A stretch of DNA of 64,000 nucleotides from Paractinoplanes ferrugineus (GTDB lineage Bacteria; Actinomycetota; Actinomycetes; Mycobacteriales; Micromonosporaceae). The notes beneath the pieces are model-generated. The model did no database searches. It had not been told where the DNA came from and saw nothing but the letters and a program-made list of their open reading frames with translations. Positions 44,010 through 53,658 of this stretch are shown one piece after another (positions within the stretch are counted from its first letter, which is position 1; each line of letters starts with the position of its first letter). The position numbers and the translations under genes were made by a program. The stretch covers positions 124,001-188,000 of the forward strand of contig NZ_BOMM01000009.1 of assembly GCF_016862195.1 (NCBI RefSeq). Reading direction: 5' to 3'.

Positions 44010-45058
44010 TCAAAGAACTTGAGGCTGAATCCCGTGTCGGTGTCGGAACCCGGAACGTTCGCTCGGCGGTAGGTCGTGTTGCCCCACCAGCAGAACGTCC
44101 CGGTGTACCAGTAGCGGTTGCTCCACGAGTAGGGCGTGCCTTTCGGCACGGCGTGGAACATCAGCGGAAAACGCGGTCCGGCCGGCGGCGACGTCGCGAT
44201 GTCGCCGTTGAGGAGTACGAACGTGTGATGCCCCGGCCCGTTCACAGTGAGCGTCGGATCCCAGCCGGCCATCATCGTCGCGCGGTTGGACCCGAACAGG
44301 CAGCCGTTGGACTTGTACCAGTCCCAGACGTAGGTCGGATCGCCACCGGCCCGCAGCCGCAGGTCGGCCAGGCAGTACTGATCGCTCCAACTGCCGTTCG
44401 TCGAGTACACGACGTGCAACTGGCCGGTCGGATCCTTGATCGCCTCCGGGGACTCGTTGATGAACGGGTTGCCGACGACCCGCTCCCAGCCCTCCCGTGG
44501 TTGCGAGATGACATACCGGGCGCCGGTCGGCGTGGTCGGCGAGCCCATCCGGGCGATGTAGAGGTTCTGCTCGACGTCGGTGTCGGCGGCCCAGCCCGAC
44601 CAGACGAACCACCGCTGCCCGTTGAAGCTGAACATCGTGCCGTCGATGGCCCACTTGTCGTCGGGCAGCGCCAGCTGCGTCTCGCCGCCGTAACCGCGGT
44701 CCGCGACGGCCGAGCTGATCACGAACATGCGGTGGGCGGAGCCGGCACCGGCGGTGAAGTAGATGTAGAAGCGCCCGCCGTCGGTCACGATCTCCGGCGC
44801 CCAGACCTCGCCGCGGCCGCGGCTGTCGGTCCAGACCACCCGAGCGGTGGCGGAGGCGAGCGCGTCGGTCGAGCCCGCTTGGCGTACGGCGATGCCGCCG
44901 CCGGTCGACTGCACCGAGATGTACGTGCCACCGACGCGCAACACGCTCGGGTCGGCCGCCCGCAGACCGGTCTGGCCGGCTTCGGCACCTTGCGCGAGCA
45001 CCGTCGTGCCGGCCAGCGCGAGCAGCAGCGCCCCGGCCGCGATCAGGACTTTCCGCAT
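44006..45058 (-). CDS. Secreted GH43-family glycosidase (arabinan/xylan side-chain type)
   Basis: A 350-residue five-bladed beta-propeller enzyme. A signal peptide (LAQGAEA) precedes AADPSVLRVGG with catalytic base Asp36, KWAIDGTMF with the pKa-setting Asp139, and NESPEAI with acid Glu202. The family includes arabinofuranosidases and arabinanases; a neighbouring pectinesterase suggests a pectin side-chain target. It ends 85 bases before the second pectinesterase, so the two may share control. The ATG at 45058 has no strong ribosome binding site, and a GAAAAGCGCTC sequence lies about 90 bases upstream. Confidence 0.85.
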   Translation of the reverse strand: MRKVLIAAGALLLALAGTTVLAQGAEAGQTGLRAADPSVLRVGGTYISVQSTGGGIAVRQAGSTDALASATARVVWTDSRGRGEVWAPEIVTDGGRFYIYFTAGAGSAHRMFVISSAVADRGYGGETQLALPDDKWAIDGTMFSFNGQRWFVWSGWAADTDVEQNLYIARMGSPTTPTGARYVISQPREGWERVVGNPFINESPEAIKDPTGQLHVVYSTNGSWSDQYCLADLRLRAGGDPTYVWDWYKSNGCLFGSNRATMMAGWDPTLTVNGPGHHTFVLLNGDIATSPPAGPRFPLMFHAVPKGTPYSWSNRYWYTGTFCWWGNTTYRRANVPGSDTDTGFSLKFFE

Positions 45059-45222
45059 GGTTCACATCCGTCGGGGATGGCCTCCGGTTCGACGCCGCGA
45101 ACGGGGATGGCGTCCGGCTCCGGCCGCGCGGAGGCTTGTCGGGGGTGCGGCCCGAGCGCTTTTCGTACTGTTCAGCGTGTCTTTTACAACGTTAGAAGTC
45201 AATGTCTGTGCGGACCGACGGG

Positions 45223-46326
45223 TCAGACCGCGATCGAACCGGTCGGATCGAGGCCCAGCCACTCGGCCAGGGACTCGATCTCGCGGCCCACCTCGGTCTC
45301 GTCGACCGGCTCGTCCTCGTGGATCGCGTCGACGCGCAGCACGCCCGCCTTCCGGTCGGCGGTGGCGTCGACCTTGCCGACCAGGCGGTCGCCGTCGAGG
45401 ATCGGGAGCGCCCAGTAGCCCCAGCGGCGGCTCGCGGCCGGCTTGTACATCTCCAGCTGGTAGTCGAACTCGAACAGCTCGAGCATCCGCTTGCGGTCGT
45501 AGATCAGCCGGTCCAGTGGGGACAGCAGGGCCACCCGGCCCTCGAACGGCTGGTCCAGCTGGGCGGGATCGACCCGCCACTTACCGCGTACGCCATCGAT
45601 CTGGGCCTCCTCCCCCGCCTCGCCGACGCCGTTCGGCTCGATCATCGTCTCCGCCGCCCGGGCCCGCGCGATGCCCAGCGCCGTCAGGCGCCGCTCGTCC
45701 CGCCGGCGGCGCGCCTGTTCCGGTTCGACCGCGGGCAGCCCCGGATAGACCCGCTCGGCCAGGTCGAAGCGGCGCTCGCCGCCGTTGCGGGAGGACACCG
45801 CCACCTCGCCGCGGGCCAGCATCGTCTCCAGCATCTGCATGACGTTGCGGTCGTTGTTCCAGCCCGTCGACTTCCACGGCACCACGCACGTGTCCGGGAT
45901 GTCCCGCGCGGCGGTCGGCCCGTCGGCGGCGAGGCGCGCCAGGATGTCGCGGCGGCAGGCGTCGTTGGCGCGCACCCACTCCAGCCGCCCAGCCCGCCAG
46001 GCGGAGTCGCCCGGCCAGGCCGCCATGTCGGCCGAGAAGAGCGGTAGATCGCCGGCCGGGCGCACCATCCCCTGAAGTTCGAGCAGTTCACGCGCTTGCA
46101 GAGCCTGAGTCAGGTCGGCCGGCGAATAGGCCGGACCCAGTCGGCTCCAGGCGATCAGGTGATGACTCGGCGCGACCGCGGCCGTCTGGTCGTACTGCAG
46201 CAGGGTCAGGCCGTGCACGACGTCGAGCAGGCTGTCCGGCCGGGCCGCGTCGAGCAGTTGCGCCCGCACCGCGATCCGCCGCGCCTCCGGCCGGGAGAGT
46301 TGATGAGCCACAGGAAGAGTGTCCAC
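45223..46326 (-). CDS. AlkX/YcaQ-type winged-helix DNA glycosylase
   Basis: A 367-residue protein of the HTH_42 family (E. coli YcaQ/AlkX, Streptomyces AlkZ), which unhooks DNA interstrand crosslinks. The catalytic QxD motif is visible as LLQYDQT near the N-terminus, followed by tandem winged-helix domains and a C-terminal beta barrel (FEFDYQLEMYKP..RWGYWALPILDGDRLVGKVDATAD). QxD points to the broad YcaQ-like branch, not the QxQ self-resistance AlkZ branch. The start is uncertain: GTG 46326 or GTG 46311. A TTGAAT/TATTAT-rich promoter region lies upstream. Confidence 0.85.
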   Translation of the reverse strand: MDTLPVAHQLSRPEARRIAVRAQLLDAARPDSLLDVVHGLTLLQYDQTAAVAPSHHLIAWSRLGPAYSPADLTQALQARELLELQGMVRPAGDLPLFSADMAAWPGDSAWRAGRLEWVRANDACRRDILARLAADGPTAARDIPDTCVVPWKSTGWNNDRNVMQMLETMLARGEVAVSSRNGGERRFDLAERVYPGLPAVEPEQARRRRDERRLTALGIARARAAETMIEPNGVGEAGEEAQIDGVRGKWRVDPAQLDQPFEGRVALLSPLDRLIYDRKRMLELFEFDYQLEMYKPAASRRWGYWALPILDGDRLVGKVDATADRKAGVLRVDAIHEDEPVDETEVGREIESLAEWLGLDPTGSIAV

Positions 46327-46434
46327 ATCGCGCCATGACGTTTGTGCGGCAGGTTTGGGTCTTTTGATAATAGATCCCACGTATTCAAAATTTGAACCGC
46401 TGCCCCACCACCGGTTGCCCGAAGGAGACCCACC

Positions 46435-46971
46435 ATGTGGCAACGGTCAGTGCCGCCCGACGCCCCGATCGGCGTCGCGGCCCCGGTGGGGTCGCCCAGG
46501 ACCCCGGCCGCACCCACCCGAGCGATCCAACGCCGCCCCCTCCGCAGCCCCCTGCGGTTCTCTTCGGCCTGGCCCCACGCAACGGTGCCAACGCCCATCT
46601 CCGCCGTCGACCGCATCGCCCCCGCGATCGATGTCCGGAATGTCGCGGAGGTGCGGCCGGGCCCCCAGCGCGGCGATTCGGCCCGGCAGCGGCCCGGTGG
46701 GGCGGCTGCCGGTCGAGGTCGCGCCGTGATCCCGCTCGGCGACGACGGTCAGAGCCAGCCGCGTTTGGCCGCCTGGAAGGTCAGGCCCGCCCGGCTGTCC
46801 ACGCCCGCCACCGCCATCAGGCGGTCGAGGCGCCGCTGCACGGTCCGCTTGCTCACGCTCAGGTGGGTGGCGATCGACTTGTCCGGCATGCCGGCCACCA
46901 GCAGCGACAACAGCAACCGGTCCGGCTCGTCGGTCGACTCGCCCATCACCGGCGTCGCCCGCTCCCAGTAG
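46435..46971 (+). CDS. Doubtful ORF with a strong ribosome binding site
   Basis: ATG at 46435 follows GAAGGAG at 8 bases and lies 60 bases downstream of an AT-rich, promoter-like stretch (TTTTGATAATAG..TATTCAAAATTT). The first 70 codons use strong third-position GC, then the frame becomes Arg/Gly-rich and runs 220 bases into the opposite-strand LuxR gene. I do not recognise the product (MWQRSVPPDAPIG at the start). It could be the start of a decayed gene, or only a leader transcript. Confidence 0.3.
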   Translation: MWQRSVPPDAPIGVAAPVGSPRTPAAPTRAIQRRPLRSPLRFSSAWPHATVPTPISAVDRIAPAIDVRNVAEVRPGPQRGDSARQRPGGAAAGRGRAVIPLGDDGQSQPRLAAWKVRPARLSTPATAIRRSRRRCTVRLLTLRWVAIDLSGMPATSSDNSNRSGSSVDSPITGVARSQ

Positions 46972-47687
46972 CTCTCGAACAACGCGATCAAGGCGTCGAG
47001 CAGCTCCGAGGAGCGGATCAGCGCGGCGGTCGGTTCCCCGGCGCCGCGGGTGGCATCGGGCACGAGCGGGCAGATCGCCAGGTTCCGGTCGGCGATGGCC
47101 AGGCGTACGGGCAGGACCGGCAGCGTACGAGCTTGCTCACCGAGCCCGACCGCCTCGACGATGCTCGCCAGCTCACCGGGCTTCTCGAGCAGCGCCCGCT
47201 CGTAGATGGCGCGATAGCGCACGCCGCGGGTCAGCGCCGGCGTCTCCTCGGTGTTCTCCGGCCCGTGCATCGCGATCGGGTTGGCCCGGCAGAACCAGAG
47301 AATCTCCTGTTTGGCCGAGTCCTGCAGGTCACGGAGCCGTTCTCGCAACGCCGGCGCCCCGACCACGATCTCCATCAGGTGTTCGGTGCTCCGCCACCGG
47401 GTGTTGCTGCGGTATTCCTCGCTGAGCGCCGCCACGACGTGCCGAGCCGCCTCGAGGTGCTCCTGCTCGCGCAGAAGCACCTCACCGAGGGCGACGTCGG
47501 GTGGTAACGCCCGGTAGACGGGACCGGCGGTGACGAGGCCACGACGCCGCAGGCTCTCCAGCCGGGCGAGCGCTTCTTGCGCCCCGATCGCGGCCCGTGC
47601 GGCGAACTCGTCGACACTCGCCCCGGCCATCTTCACGAGCAGCCGGTAGGCCTGCTCCTCGGCGGGCGGCAGCAAATCCACGCGCAC
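46749..47687 (-). CDS. LuxR-type transcriptional regulator with TrmB-like N-terminus
   Basis: A 312-residue regulator. An N-terminal winged helix (AGASVDEFAARAAIGAQEALARLESLRRRGLV) precedes a central domain with a phospholipase-D-like or sugar-binding fold (EHLMEIVVGAPALRERLRDL). The C-terminal LuxR helix-turn-helix is LLSLLVAGMPDKSIATHLSVSKRTVQRRLDRLM. This layout is common in actinobacteria next to secreted proteins or peptide genes. A secreted PASTA protein gene starts upstream on the same strand. No receiver domain, so it is not a response regulator. Confidence 0.88.
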   Translation of the reverse strand: MRVDLLPPAEEQAYRLLVKMAGASVDEFAARAAIGAQEALARLESLRRRGLVTAGPVYRALPPDVALGEVLLREQEHLEAARHVVAALSEEYRSNTRWRSTEHLMEIVVGAPALRERLRDLQDSAKQEILWFCRANPIAMHGPENTEETPALTRGVRYRAIYERALLEKPGELASIVEAVGLGEQARTLPVLPVRLAIADRNLAICPLVPDATRGAGEPTAALIRSSELLDALIALFESYWERATPVMGESTDEPDRLLLSLLVAGMPDKSIATHLSVSKRTVQRRLDRLMAVAGVDSRAGLTFQAAKRGWL

Positions 47688-47705
47688 ACTGTAAAAGGTT
47701 TCACT

Positions 47706-48026
47706 TTATGGCGTCGGCCCGACCACGGTCCGGATCGTGACGGTGGTGCCGACCGGCACCACCCGCCCCGGTACCGGCGACTGACTGATGACATAGGCGC
47801 CGGTGGTCCGCCCGTTGACCACCGGTTGAAGTCCGGCGTCCCGGATCTCCCGAGCCGCGAGCACGGCCGGGTCGTTGAGCACGTAGGGCACCACGGTCGT
47901 GGCCGTGACCGCGGCCCCGGCCGGCCCCGCCGCCTGCGCGGACACCGGCGCGGCCAGCGTGACCACACCCCCCATGACGATCGCCGCCGCCGCACCCAGC
48001 ACACGTTGTCTCAGTGAATTTCGCAT
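47706..48026 (-). CDS. Small secreted PASTA-domain protein
   Basis: A 106-residue exported protein. A signal peptide (cleaved near SAQAAG) is followed by a single PASTA domain: VPYVLNDPAVLAAREIRDAGLQPVVNG, SQSPVPGRVVPVGTTVTI. PASTA domains bind peptidoglycan stem peptides or beta-lactams, normally on kinases or penicillin-binding proteins; here the domain stands alone. It ends 18 bases before the LuxR-type gene on the same strand and may be cotranscribed with it. Confidence 0.85.
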   Translation of the reverse strand: MRNSLRQRVLGAAAAIVMGGVVTLAAPVSAQAAGPAGAAVTATTVVPYVLNDPAVLAAREIRDAGLQPVVNGRTTGAYVISQSPVPGRVVPVGTTVTIRTVVGPTP

Positions 48027-48119
48027 GCCCGGAACCTATGGCGGCGCCCCCCGGTCAGGAATCGGCAGGACTGCCCATGGCACTACCTAAAGCGCGACCG
48101 CAAGATTGGCACGCCCGAC

Positions 48120-49241
48120 CTATCCCGCCGCCCGTCGGTCGGCCCGGTCGGCCCGGTCGAGGACGGTGCGCAGCGGCGGGAAACCGTTGAAGCCGACCGA
48201 GGCGTAGGTCGCCGTGTAGGCGCCGGTGCCGTGTATCCGGACCAGATCGCCGGGGCGCAGCGCCAACGGCAGTTCGTAACCGGCGTTCTGGTAGAGGATG
48301 TCGACGCTGTCGCAGGTCGGGCCGGCCAGCACCACCGGGGCGGTCGGCGCGCCGTCGTGCGGGGTGCTCAAGCGGTACTGGATGGCCTCGTCCTCGGTCT
48401 CGGCCAGACCGCCGAACCGGCCCACGTCCAGATAGACCCAGCGCGGCTCGTCCGCGTACGACTTGCGGGAGACCAGCACCACCTCGGTGTGCAGCACGCC
48501 GGCCGGGGCCGCGATGTACCGGCCCGGCTCGATCATCAGGGCCGGGCGGGCCGGGAAATGGCTCGCCACGGCGGCGTCGATGGCCTTCGCGTACTTGTCG
48601 ATCGAGGCCACCTCGGTCTGGTAGTCGACCGGGAACCCGCCGCCGCAGTTGAGCAGGCGCAGGTTGATGCCGTCGGCGGCGAGGCGGGCGAACAGGGCCG
48701 CGGCGTCGGCGATGCTCGGTTCCCAGCGGCCCGGGTCGAGTTGCTGCGAGCCGACGTGGAAACACACCCCGGCCGGGTCGAGTCCGTTCGCGGCCGCCCA
48801 GCGGATCAGGTCCAGGGCCATCTCGGGAGCGCAGCCGAACTTGCGGCTCAGCGGCCAGCGCGCGCCCTTGCTGGAGGCGAGCACCCGGCAGACGACCGCC
48901 GATCCGGGGGCGTGCACGGCCAGCTTCTCCAGCTCACCGAGGCTGTCGAAGGCGAAGAGCCGGACCCCCTGGGCGTACGCGTACGCGATGTCCTCGGCCT
49001 TCTTGATGGTGTTGCCGAAGGACAGGGTGACCGGGTCGGCGCCGGCGGCGAGGGCCAGGCCGATCTCGTTGCGGCTGGCCACGTCGAAGTGGCAGCCGGC
49101 CCGGACCAACTCGATGAGCAGGGTCGGCTCGGGATTGGCCTTGACGGCGTAGTAGACGGGCGTGCCGGGAAAGGCCGCGGCGATGCGGTGGTATTGCGCC
49201 ACGGCGATGGAGATGTCGACCAGCAGGTAGGGCGTGTCCAC
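48120..49241 (-). CDS. PLP-dependent ornithine/lysine decarboxylase (fold III)
   Basis: A 373-residue alanine-racemase-fold decarboxylase. The PLP Lys is in YYAVKANP, with HVGSQ, EPGRY for phosphate and substrate binding, and the catalytic Cys in GPTCDSVDIL at the dimer interface. Length and motifs match short bacterial ornithine decarboxylases rather than DapC/LysA. The product would be putrescine or cadaverine. The GTG at 49241 follows GGGGGAC; the isochorismatase-fold gene starts 71 bases away in the opposite direction. Confidence 0.9.
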   Translation of the reverse strand: MDTPYLLVDISIAVAQYHRIAAAFPGTPVYYAVKANPEPTLLIELVRAGCHFDVASRNEIGLALAAGADPVTLSFGNTIKKAEDIAYAYAQGVRLFAFDSLGELEKLAVHAPGSAVVCRVLASSKGARWPLSRKFGCAPEMALDLIRWAAANGLDPAGVCFHVGSQQLDPGRWEPSIADAAALFARLAADGINLRLLNCGGGFPVDYQTEVASIDKYAKAIDAAVASHFPARPALMIEPGRYIAAPAGVLHTEVVLVSRKSYADEPRWVYLDVGRFGGLAETEDEAIQYRLSTPHDGAPTAPVVLAGPTCDSVDILYQNAGYELPLALRPGDLVRIHGTGAYTATYASVGFNGFPPLRTVLDRADRADRRAAG

Positions 49242-49311
49242 TATGTCCCCCGATGATCAGCGGAAGGGTTCACCCCCTCAAAATGTCGTACCCCCGGTCT
49301 ACCGTCCACCC

Positions 49312-49866
49312 ATGACCACGCTGGAGAACCGCCCCGACAGCGCCCTTCTGGTGATCGACATGCAGAACGACGTGGTGGCTAGCGCCCACGACCGGGACCG
49401 TGTCGTCGCCAACATCTCCGACCTGGTCGACCTCGCCCGCAACGCGGGAGTCGAGGTCATCTGGGTCCAGCACAGCAGCGCCGACATGCCGATCGACTCC
49501 GCCGGCTGGCAATACGTCGCCGAGCTCAAGCGGGCCGACTCCGAGCCGCTGGTCCACAAGCGCTGGCCCGACTCCTTCGAGGACACCACGCTCGAGGAGG
49601 TACTGGCCGCGCGCTCGGCGGGCCACCTCTACGTCTGCGGCGCCCAGACCGACGAGTGCATCCGCTCGACCCTGCACGGCGCGATGACCCGTGGTTATGA
49701 CGTCACCCTGGTCGGTGACGCGCACACCACCGAAGATCTCTCCGAATACGGTGCGCCGACCCCCGACAAGGTGATCACCCACACCAATCTCTACTGGAAG
49801 TTCCACCGGGCACCGGGCCGCACGGGCGGCACGGTGAACACCGCGGAGGTCACCTTCCGCGGCTGA
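49312..49866 (+). CDS. Isochorismatase-family cysteine hydrolase
   Basis: A 184-residue hydrolase with the Asp-Lys-Cys triad of the family: VIDMQND, LVHKRWPDSF and GAQTDECIRST. The conserved cis-peptide region precedes the Cys. Relatives hydrolyse nicotinamide, ureidoacrylate or N-carbamoyl compounds. It is divergent from the decarboxylase and lies 130 bases upstream of the ABC importer, so it might process an imported nitrogen compound. No ribosome binding site precedes ATG 49312, consistent with a leaderless transcript. Confidence 0.9.
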   Translation: MTTLENRPDSALLVIDMQNDVVASAHDRDRVVANISDLVDLARNAGVEVIWVQHSSADMPIDSAGWQYVAELKRADSEPLVHKRWPDSFEDTTLEEVLAARSAGHLYVCGAQTDECIRSTLHGAMTRGYDVTLVGDAHTTEDLSEYGAPTPDKVITHTNLYWKFHRAPGRTGGTVNTAEVTFRG

Positions 49867-49994
49867 GACCGGCCGCCGCGACCGACCGTGCCACGCGAGG
49901 CCGCCAGTCGCCACAGGCTGGGCTTTTCCTGGAAACTGCGGTGAAACACGCCCTGGTTAGCGTCGTGCCCTCTCCAGGGAAAGTGAGCCTCCGC

Positions 49995-51068
49995 GTGACC
50001 TCATACATAGATCGGCGCTCCCTGCTTCGCGGCGGGGCCGGCCTCGCCCTGCTCGGCACCACCTCCGCGCTGCTCGCCGCCTGCGGGGACGACGACTCGT
50101 CGCCGACCTCGTCGGCCTCCGGCGGGGCCAAGAGCTTCGGCACCCTCGACTACCAGCTCTCCTGGGTCAAGAACGTCGAGTTCGCGGGCGCTTACATCGC
50201 CGACACCAAGGGCTACTACACGGCGGCCGGGTTCACCTCGGTAAACCTGATGGCCGGCGGCCCGAACGTCAGCCAGGACGCGGTGGTCGCCTCGGGCAAG
50301 GCGCTGCTGGGCATCTCCTCGCCGGACATCACGGCGGCGGCGATTCTCAAGGGTGCCGGGCTGGTTATCGTCGGCGCGCAATACCAGAAGAACCCGTTCT
50401 GCATCATGTCGCCGGCCTCGGCCCCGATCAGCACGCCGGCGGACCTGATCGGCAAGAAGATCGGCGTGCAGGCCACCAACGAGCCGGTGTGGAACGCGTT
50501 CCTCAAGGCCAACAACATCGACCCGGCCAAGGTCACCAAGGTGCCGGCCCAGTTCGACCCGTCGCCGCTGGTGTCGAAGGAGGTCGACGGCTGGTTCTCG
50601 TTCTTCACCAACGAGCCGAACCTGCTCAAGACCAAGGGTGTCGACACCGCCGTGATGCTGCTCAACGACCACGGCTACCCGATGGTGTCCGAGGTGTACG
50701 TGGTCAAGAAGTCCACCCTGACGTCGGACCGCGACAAGTTGAAGGCGGCCATCGTCGGCGACATCAAGGGCTGGACCGACTCGCTCGCCGACCCGAAGAC
50801 CGGCGCCAACCTGGCCGCCACCAAATACGGCAAGGACCTGGGTCTCGACGAGGCCGAGCAGGTGCTCGAGTCGGCCGCGCAGAACACCGTGGTCTCGACC
50901 GCCGACACCAAGAAGAACGGCCTGTTCACGATCACCGACGAGCTGATCGACGAGACGATCAAGACGCTGGCCCTGGGCGGCACCACGATCACCAAGGACA
51001 AGCTCTTCGACATGTCGGTTCTCACCGAGATCTACACCGAGAATCCGAGCCTCAAGGGGACGTCCTGA
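49995..51068 (+). CDS. NMT1/THI5-like ABC transporter substrate-binding lipoprotein
   Basis: A protein of about 357 residues. The signal has DRRSLLRGG (twin-arginine-like) followed by lipobox LLAACGDD, so it may be exported folded and lipidated. The mature part is an NMT1-type binding fold: [54 protein letters not shown], and FTNEPNLL. Ligands in this family include pyrimidines, taurine/sulfonates and riboflavin. The start is unclear: GTG 49983 or 49995. No thiamine riboswitch is found upstream. Confidence 0.88.
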   Translation: MTSYIDRRSLLRGGAGLALLGTTSALLAACGDDDSSPTSSASGGAKSFGTLDYQLSWVKNVEFAGAYIADTKGYYTAAGFTSVNLMAGGPNVSQDAVVASGKALLGISSPDITAAAILKGAGLVIVGAQYQKNPFCIMSPASAPISTPADLIGKKIGVQATNEPVWNAFLKANNIDPAKVTKVPAQFDPSPLVSKEVDGWFSFFTNEPNLLKTKGVDTAVMLLNDHGYPMVSEVYVVKKSTLTSDRDKLKAAIVGDIKGWTDSLADPKTGANLAATKYGKDLGLDEAEQVLESAAQNTVVSTADTKKNGLFTITDELIDETIKTLALGGTTITKDKLFDMSVLTEIYTENPSLKGTS

Positions 51069-51088
51069 GCGAGGAGGGCCGGGGGATC

Positions 51089-51859
51089 GTGCTGCGGCAG
51101 TTGACCAAGCAGTTCACGATCCGCCGGTCCACCGTCACCGCCCTCGACCGCGTCGACCTGGACACGCCGGCCGGCGCGTTCGTCGCGCTGCTCGGGCCGT
51201 CGGGGTGCGGCAAGTCGACGATCCTGCGCATTCTCGCCGACCTCGAGAAACCAACTTCCGGCGACGCGTACGTGCATGGCGAGGAGCCGGCCGCCACGCG
51301 TCGCAACCATCACCTGGGCATCGCGTTCCAGGATGCGGCGCTCCTGCCGTGGCGGTCGGTGGTGGCCAACATCCGGCTGCCGCTCGAGGTGAGCGGCGTC
51401 AAGGTGGACGATCGTACGATCGCTGATCTGATCAAGCTGGTCGGTCTGGAGGGTTTTGAGCAGGCGCGCCCGGCTCAGCTGTCCGGCGGCATGCGGCAGC
51501 GCGTGGCGATCGCCCGAGCCCTCGTGGTGGAGCCGCGGATCCTGCTGCTCGACGAGCCGTTCGGCGCTCTCGACGAGATGACCCGCCAGCGACTCAACCT
51601 GGAGTTGCAGCGCATCTGGACCGAACGCGCCACCACCACCCTGCTGGTCACGCACTCGATCGCCGAGGCCGTCTTCCTGGCCGACACGGTGGCGGTGATG
51701 AGCGCCCGGCCCGGTCGGATCGTCGCCCAGGTGGAGATCGATCTGCCCCGTCCCCGGACCCCGGAGATGACGCGCACCGCCCGCTTCCACGAGTTGGAGG
51801 ACCAGCTCAGCGCGCTCCTGTTCGGATCGGACCCGGCGGAGAAGGAGACCGTCGGATGA
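51089..51859 (+). CDS. ABC importer ATP-binding protein (SsuB/TauB-like)
   Basis: A 256-residue ATPase: Walker [11 protein letters not shown]-loop [13 protein letters not shown], signature [16 protein letters not shown], Walker [13 protein letters not shown] and H-loop [13 protein letters not shown]. This is the nitrate/sulfonate/bicarbonate importer type. It serves the binding protein upstream and the two permeases downstream; the next ATG overlaps its stop (ATGA). GTG at 51089 is chosen, with GAGGAGG about 11 bases upstream. Confidence 0.93.
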   Translation: MLRQLTKQFTIRRSTVTALDRVDLDTPAGAFVALLGPSGCGKSTILRILADLEKPTSGDAYVHGEEPAATRRNHHLGIAFQDAALLPWRSVVANIRLPLEVSGVKVDDRTIADLIKLVGLEGFEQARPAQLSGGMRQRVAIARALVVEPRILLLDEPFGALDEMTRQRLNLELQRIWTERATTTLLVTHSIAEAVFLADTVAVMSARPGRIVAQVEIDLPRPRTPEMTRTARFHELEDQLSALLFGSDPAEKETVG

Positions 51860-52647
51860 CCTTGGCGTCGGTCCTGGCGCCGGCCCGGCGAACCGGGGCG
51901 CCGCGCTGGCTGTTCGGCACCATCGGCCTGCTCACCCTGATCGTCCTCTGGGAGATCCTGGGTCGCACGGTCTTCGCCGACAGCCGGGCGGTCCCACCGC
52001 CCACCAAGATCCTCAGCCAGTTCGGGCACGACGGCTGGTCGTTCTACTGGCCCAACATCAAAGCCACCCTGCGGTCGGCCGGCTGGGGCTGGCTGTGGGG
52101 CAACGCGATCGGGATAGCGTTCGCCTTCCTCCTGATCCAGTTCCCCCTCATCGAGCGCGCCGGCATGCAGTTGGCGCTGGTCAGCTACTGCCTCCCGGTG
52201 ATCGCGATCGGCCCGGTGCTCGCCGTGCTGTTCACCGGCGACAAGTCGAAGGTCATCCTGGCCGCGCTCTCGGTCATCTTCACCACCCTGGTGGGCGCCC
52301 TCGTCGGCCTGCGCAGCGCCGATCGCACGAGCCTCGACCTGGTGCGTGCCTACGGCGGCGGCAAGTGGACGCAGCTGTGGAAGGTACGGCTTCGCGCATC
52401 CCTGCCGAGCCTGTTCGCGGGCCTGCGCATCGCGGCCCCGGCAGCCATGCTCGGCGCGATCATCGGCGAATACCTGGGGGCCGAGTCCGGCCTGGGAGTA
52501 GCAATGATCAACTCGCAACAGAGCCTGGCGGTCGAGCGGACCTGGGGTATCGCCCTGGTCGCCACCGCCCTGTCCGGCGCCGCCTACGGACTCACCGCCC
52601 TGGTCGGCCGCCTCCTCACGCCGTGGGCCCCGAGGTCCGCCGGATGA
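51856..52647 (+). CDS. ABC importer permease 1
   Basis: A 263-residue permease with six membrane segments. The coupling EAA-type loop is [50 protein letters not shown], matching SsuC/TauC. Four-base overlaps on both sides couple it to the ATPase and to a second permease. It forms half of a heterodimeric membrane channel. Confidence 0.93.
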   Translation: MTLASVLAPARRTGAPRWLFGTIGLLTLIVLWEILGRTVFADSRAVPPPTKILSQFGHDGWSFYWPNIKATLRSAGWGWLWGNAIGIAFAFLLIQFPLIERAGMQLALVSYCLPVIAIGPVLAVLFTGDKSKVILAALSVIFTTLVGALVGLRSADRTSLDLVRAYGGGKWTQLWKVRLRASLPSLFAGLRIAAPAAMLGAIIGEYLGAESGLGVAMINSQQSLAVERTWGIALVATALSGAAYGLTALVGRLLTPWAPRSAG

Positions 52648-53480
52648 CCGCCGCCGACGGAGCCGGGCCGGCCCGGCGTGGTCGCCGGGCGGGTGTTCGC
52701 CTGCTCAAAGGCATCGGGGGCGCGGTCCTCTCGGTGATCGTCATCTGCGGGGTCTGGCAACTCCTGGTCAAGGGCTTGCACCTCGACCCGTTCCTGACCC
52801 GCGGCCCCGTCGACGTCTGGAAGTACCTGACCGACCCGGAGCACGACGCCGAGCGCACACTGCTGTGGGACGCGAGCCGGGTCACCGCCCTCGACGCCGC
52901 CCTCGGCCTGCTCGGCGGCACCGTCGCCGCCCTGGTCACCGCACTGGCGTTCGCCCTGTGGCGACCGGTGGAGCAGACCTTCCTGCCGATCGCGATGGCC
53001 CTGCGCGCCGTGCCCCTGGTCGCGATGACTCCGCTCATCGCGCTGATCTTCGGACGCGGCCTGATGGCGGTCACGGTGATCGCCGGGATCGTGACCTTCT
53101 TCCCGGTGTTGGTGAACGTCTCGCTGGCGCTGCGGTCGGTGCCACGCTCCTCGATGGACCTGATGCACGCCTACGGTGCGTCGCCGTACGCCACGCTGTT
53201 GCGGGTGCAGTTGCCGGGCGCCCTGCCGGCCCTGTTCGCGGCGATGCGGGTGGCCGCCCCGCTGGCCCTGGTCGGCGCCCTGCTGGCGGAGTGGTTGGCG
53301 ACCGGCAAGGGGCTCGGCTACCTGATGCTCGCCTCGGTGACGACGTTCGAGCTGGACCGCATGTGGAGCGGCGTGACGATCGTGACGGTGGCGTCGATCC
53401 TGCTCTACACCCTGATCAGCGTCGTCGAGCAGCTGACCCTGACCCGCTACGCCCCCGAACACCAGGCCCGCACCCTGTAG
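52644..53480 (+). CDS. ABC importer permease 2
   Basis: A 278-residue permease related to, but clearly different from, its neighbour. Its coupling loop is SSMDLMHAYGASPYATLLRVQLPGALPALFAAMRVAAPLALVGALLAEWL. The ATG at 52644 overlaps the previous stop (ATGA). Two permeases with one ATPase suggest a heterodimer; most SsuC-type systems use a homodimer. It ends the four-gene importer operon. Confidence 0.93.
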   Translation: MTAADGAGPARRGRRAGVRLLKGIGGAVLSVIVICGVWQLLVKGLHLDPFLTRGPVDVWKYLTDPEHDAERTLLWDASRVTALDAALGLLGGTVAALVTALAFALWRPVEQTFLPIAMALRAVPLVAMTPLIALIFGRGLMAVTVIAGIVTFFPVLVNVSLALRSVPRSSMDLMHAYGASPYATLLRVQLPGALPALFAAMRVAAPLALVGALLAEWLATGKGLGYLMLASVTTFELDRMWSGVTIVTVASILLYTLISVVEQLTLTRYAPEHQARTL

Positions 53481-53658
53481 GCGTTCGGGGGCGAGCCCTC
53501 ATCCGTTCGCGGTCAGCTTCGGTCCGGGTGTTCACACCACTCGCGGCGGGCTCCCCGAGATCGACACTTCCGACTGACCGGGCGACGAGCCGCGGAGTCC
53601 GCTCGGGAACCCGATCCTGGACTGGATGGTTCCGGGACCGAGCCATTATGGTGATGAT

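Noticed and set aside
49867..49994. Thiamine (TPP) riboswitch before the NMT1-type importer
   Set aside because: No CTGAGA box, GACCTGA or GGNAC-type elements in the short leader.
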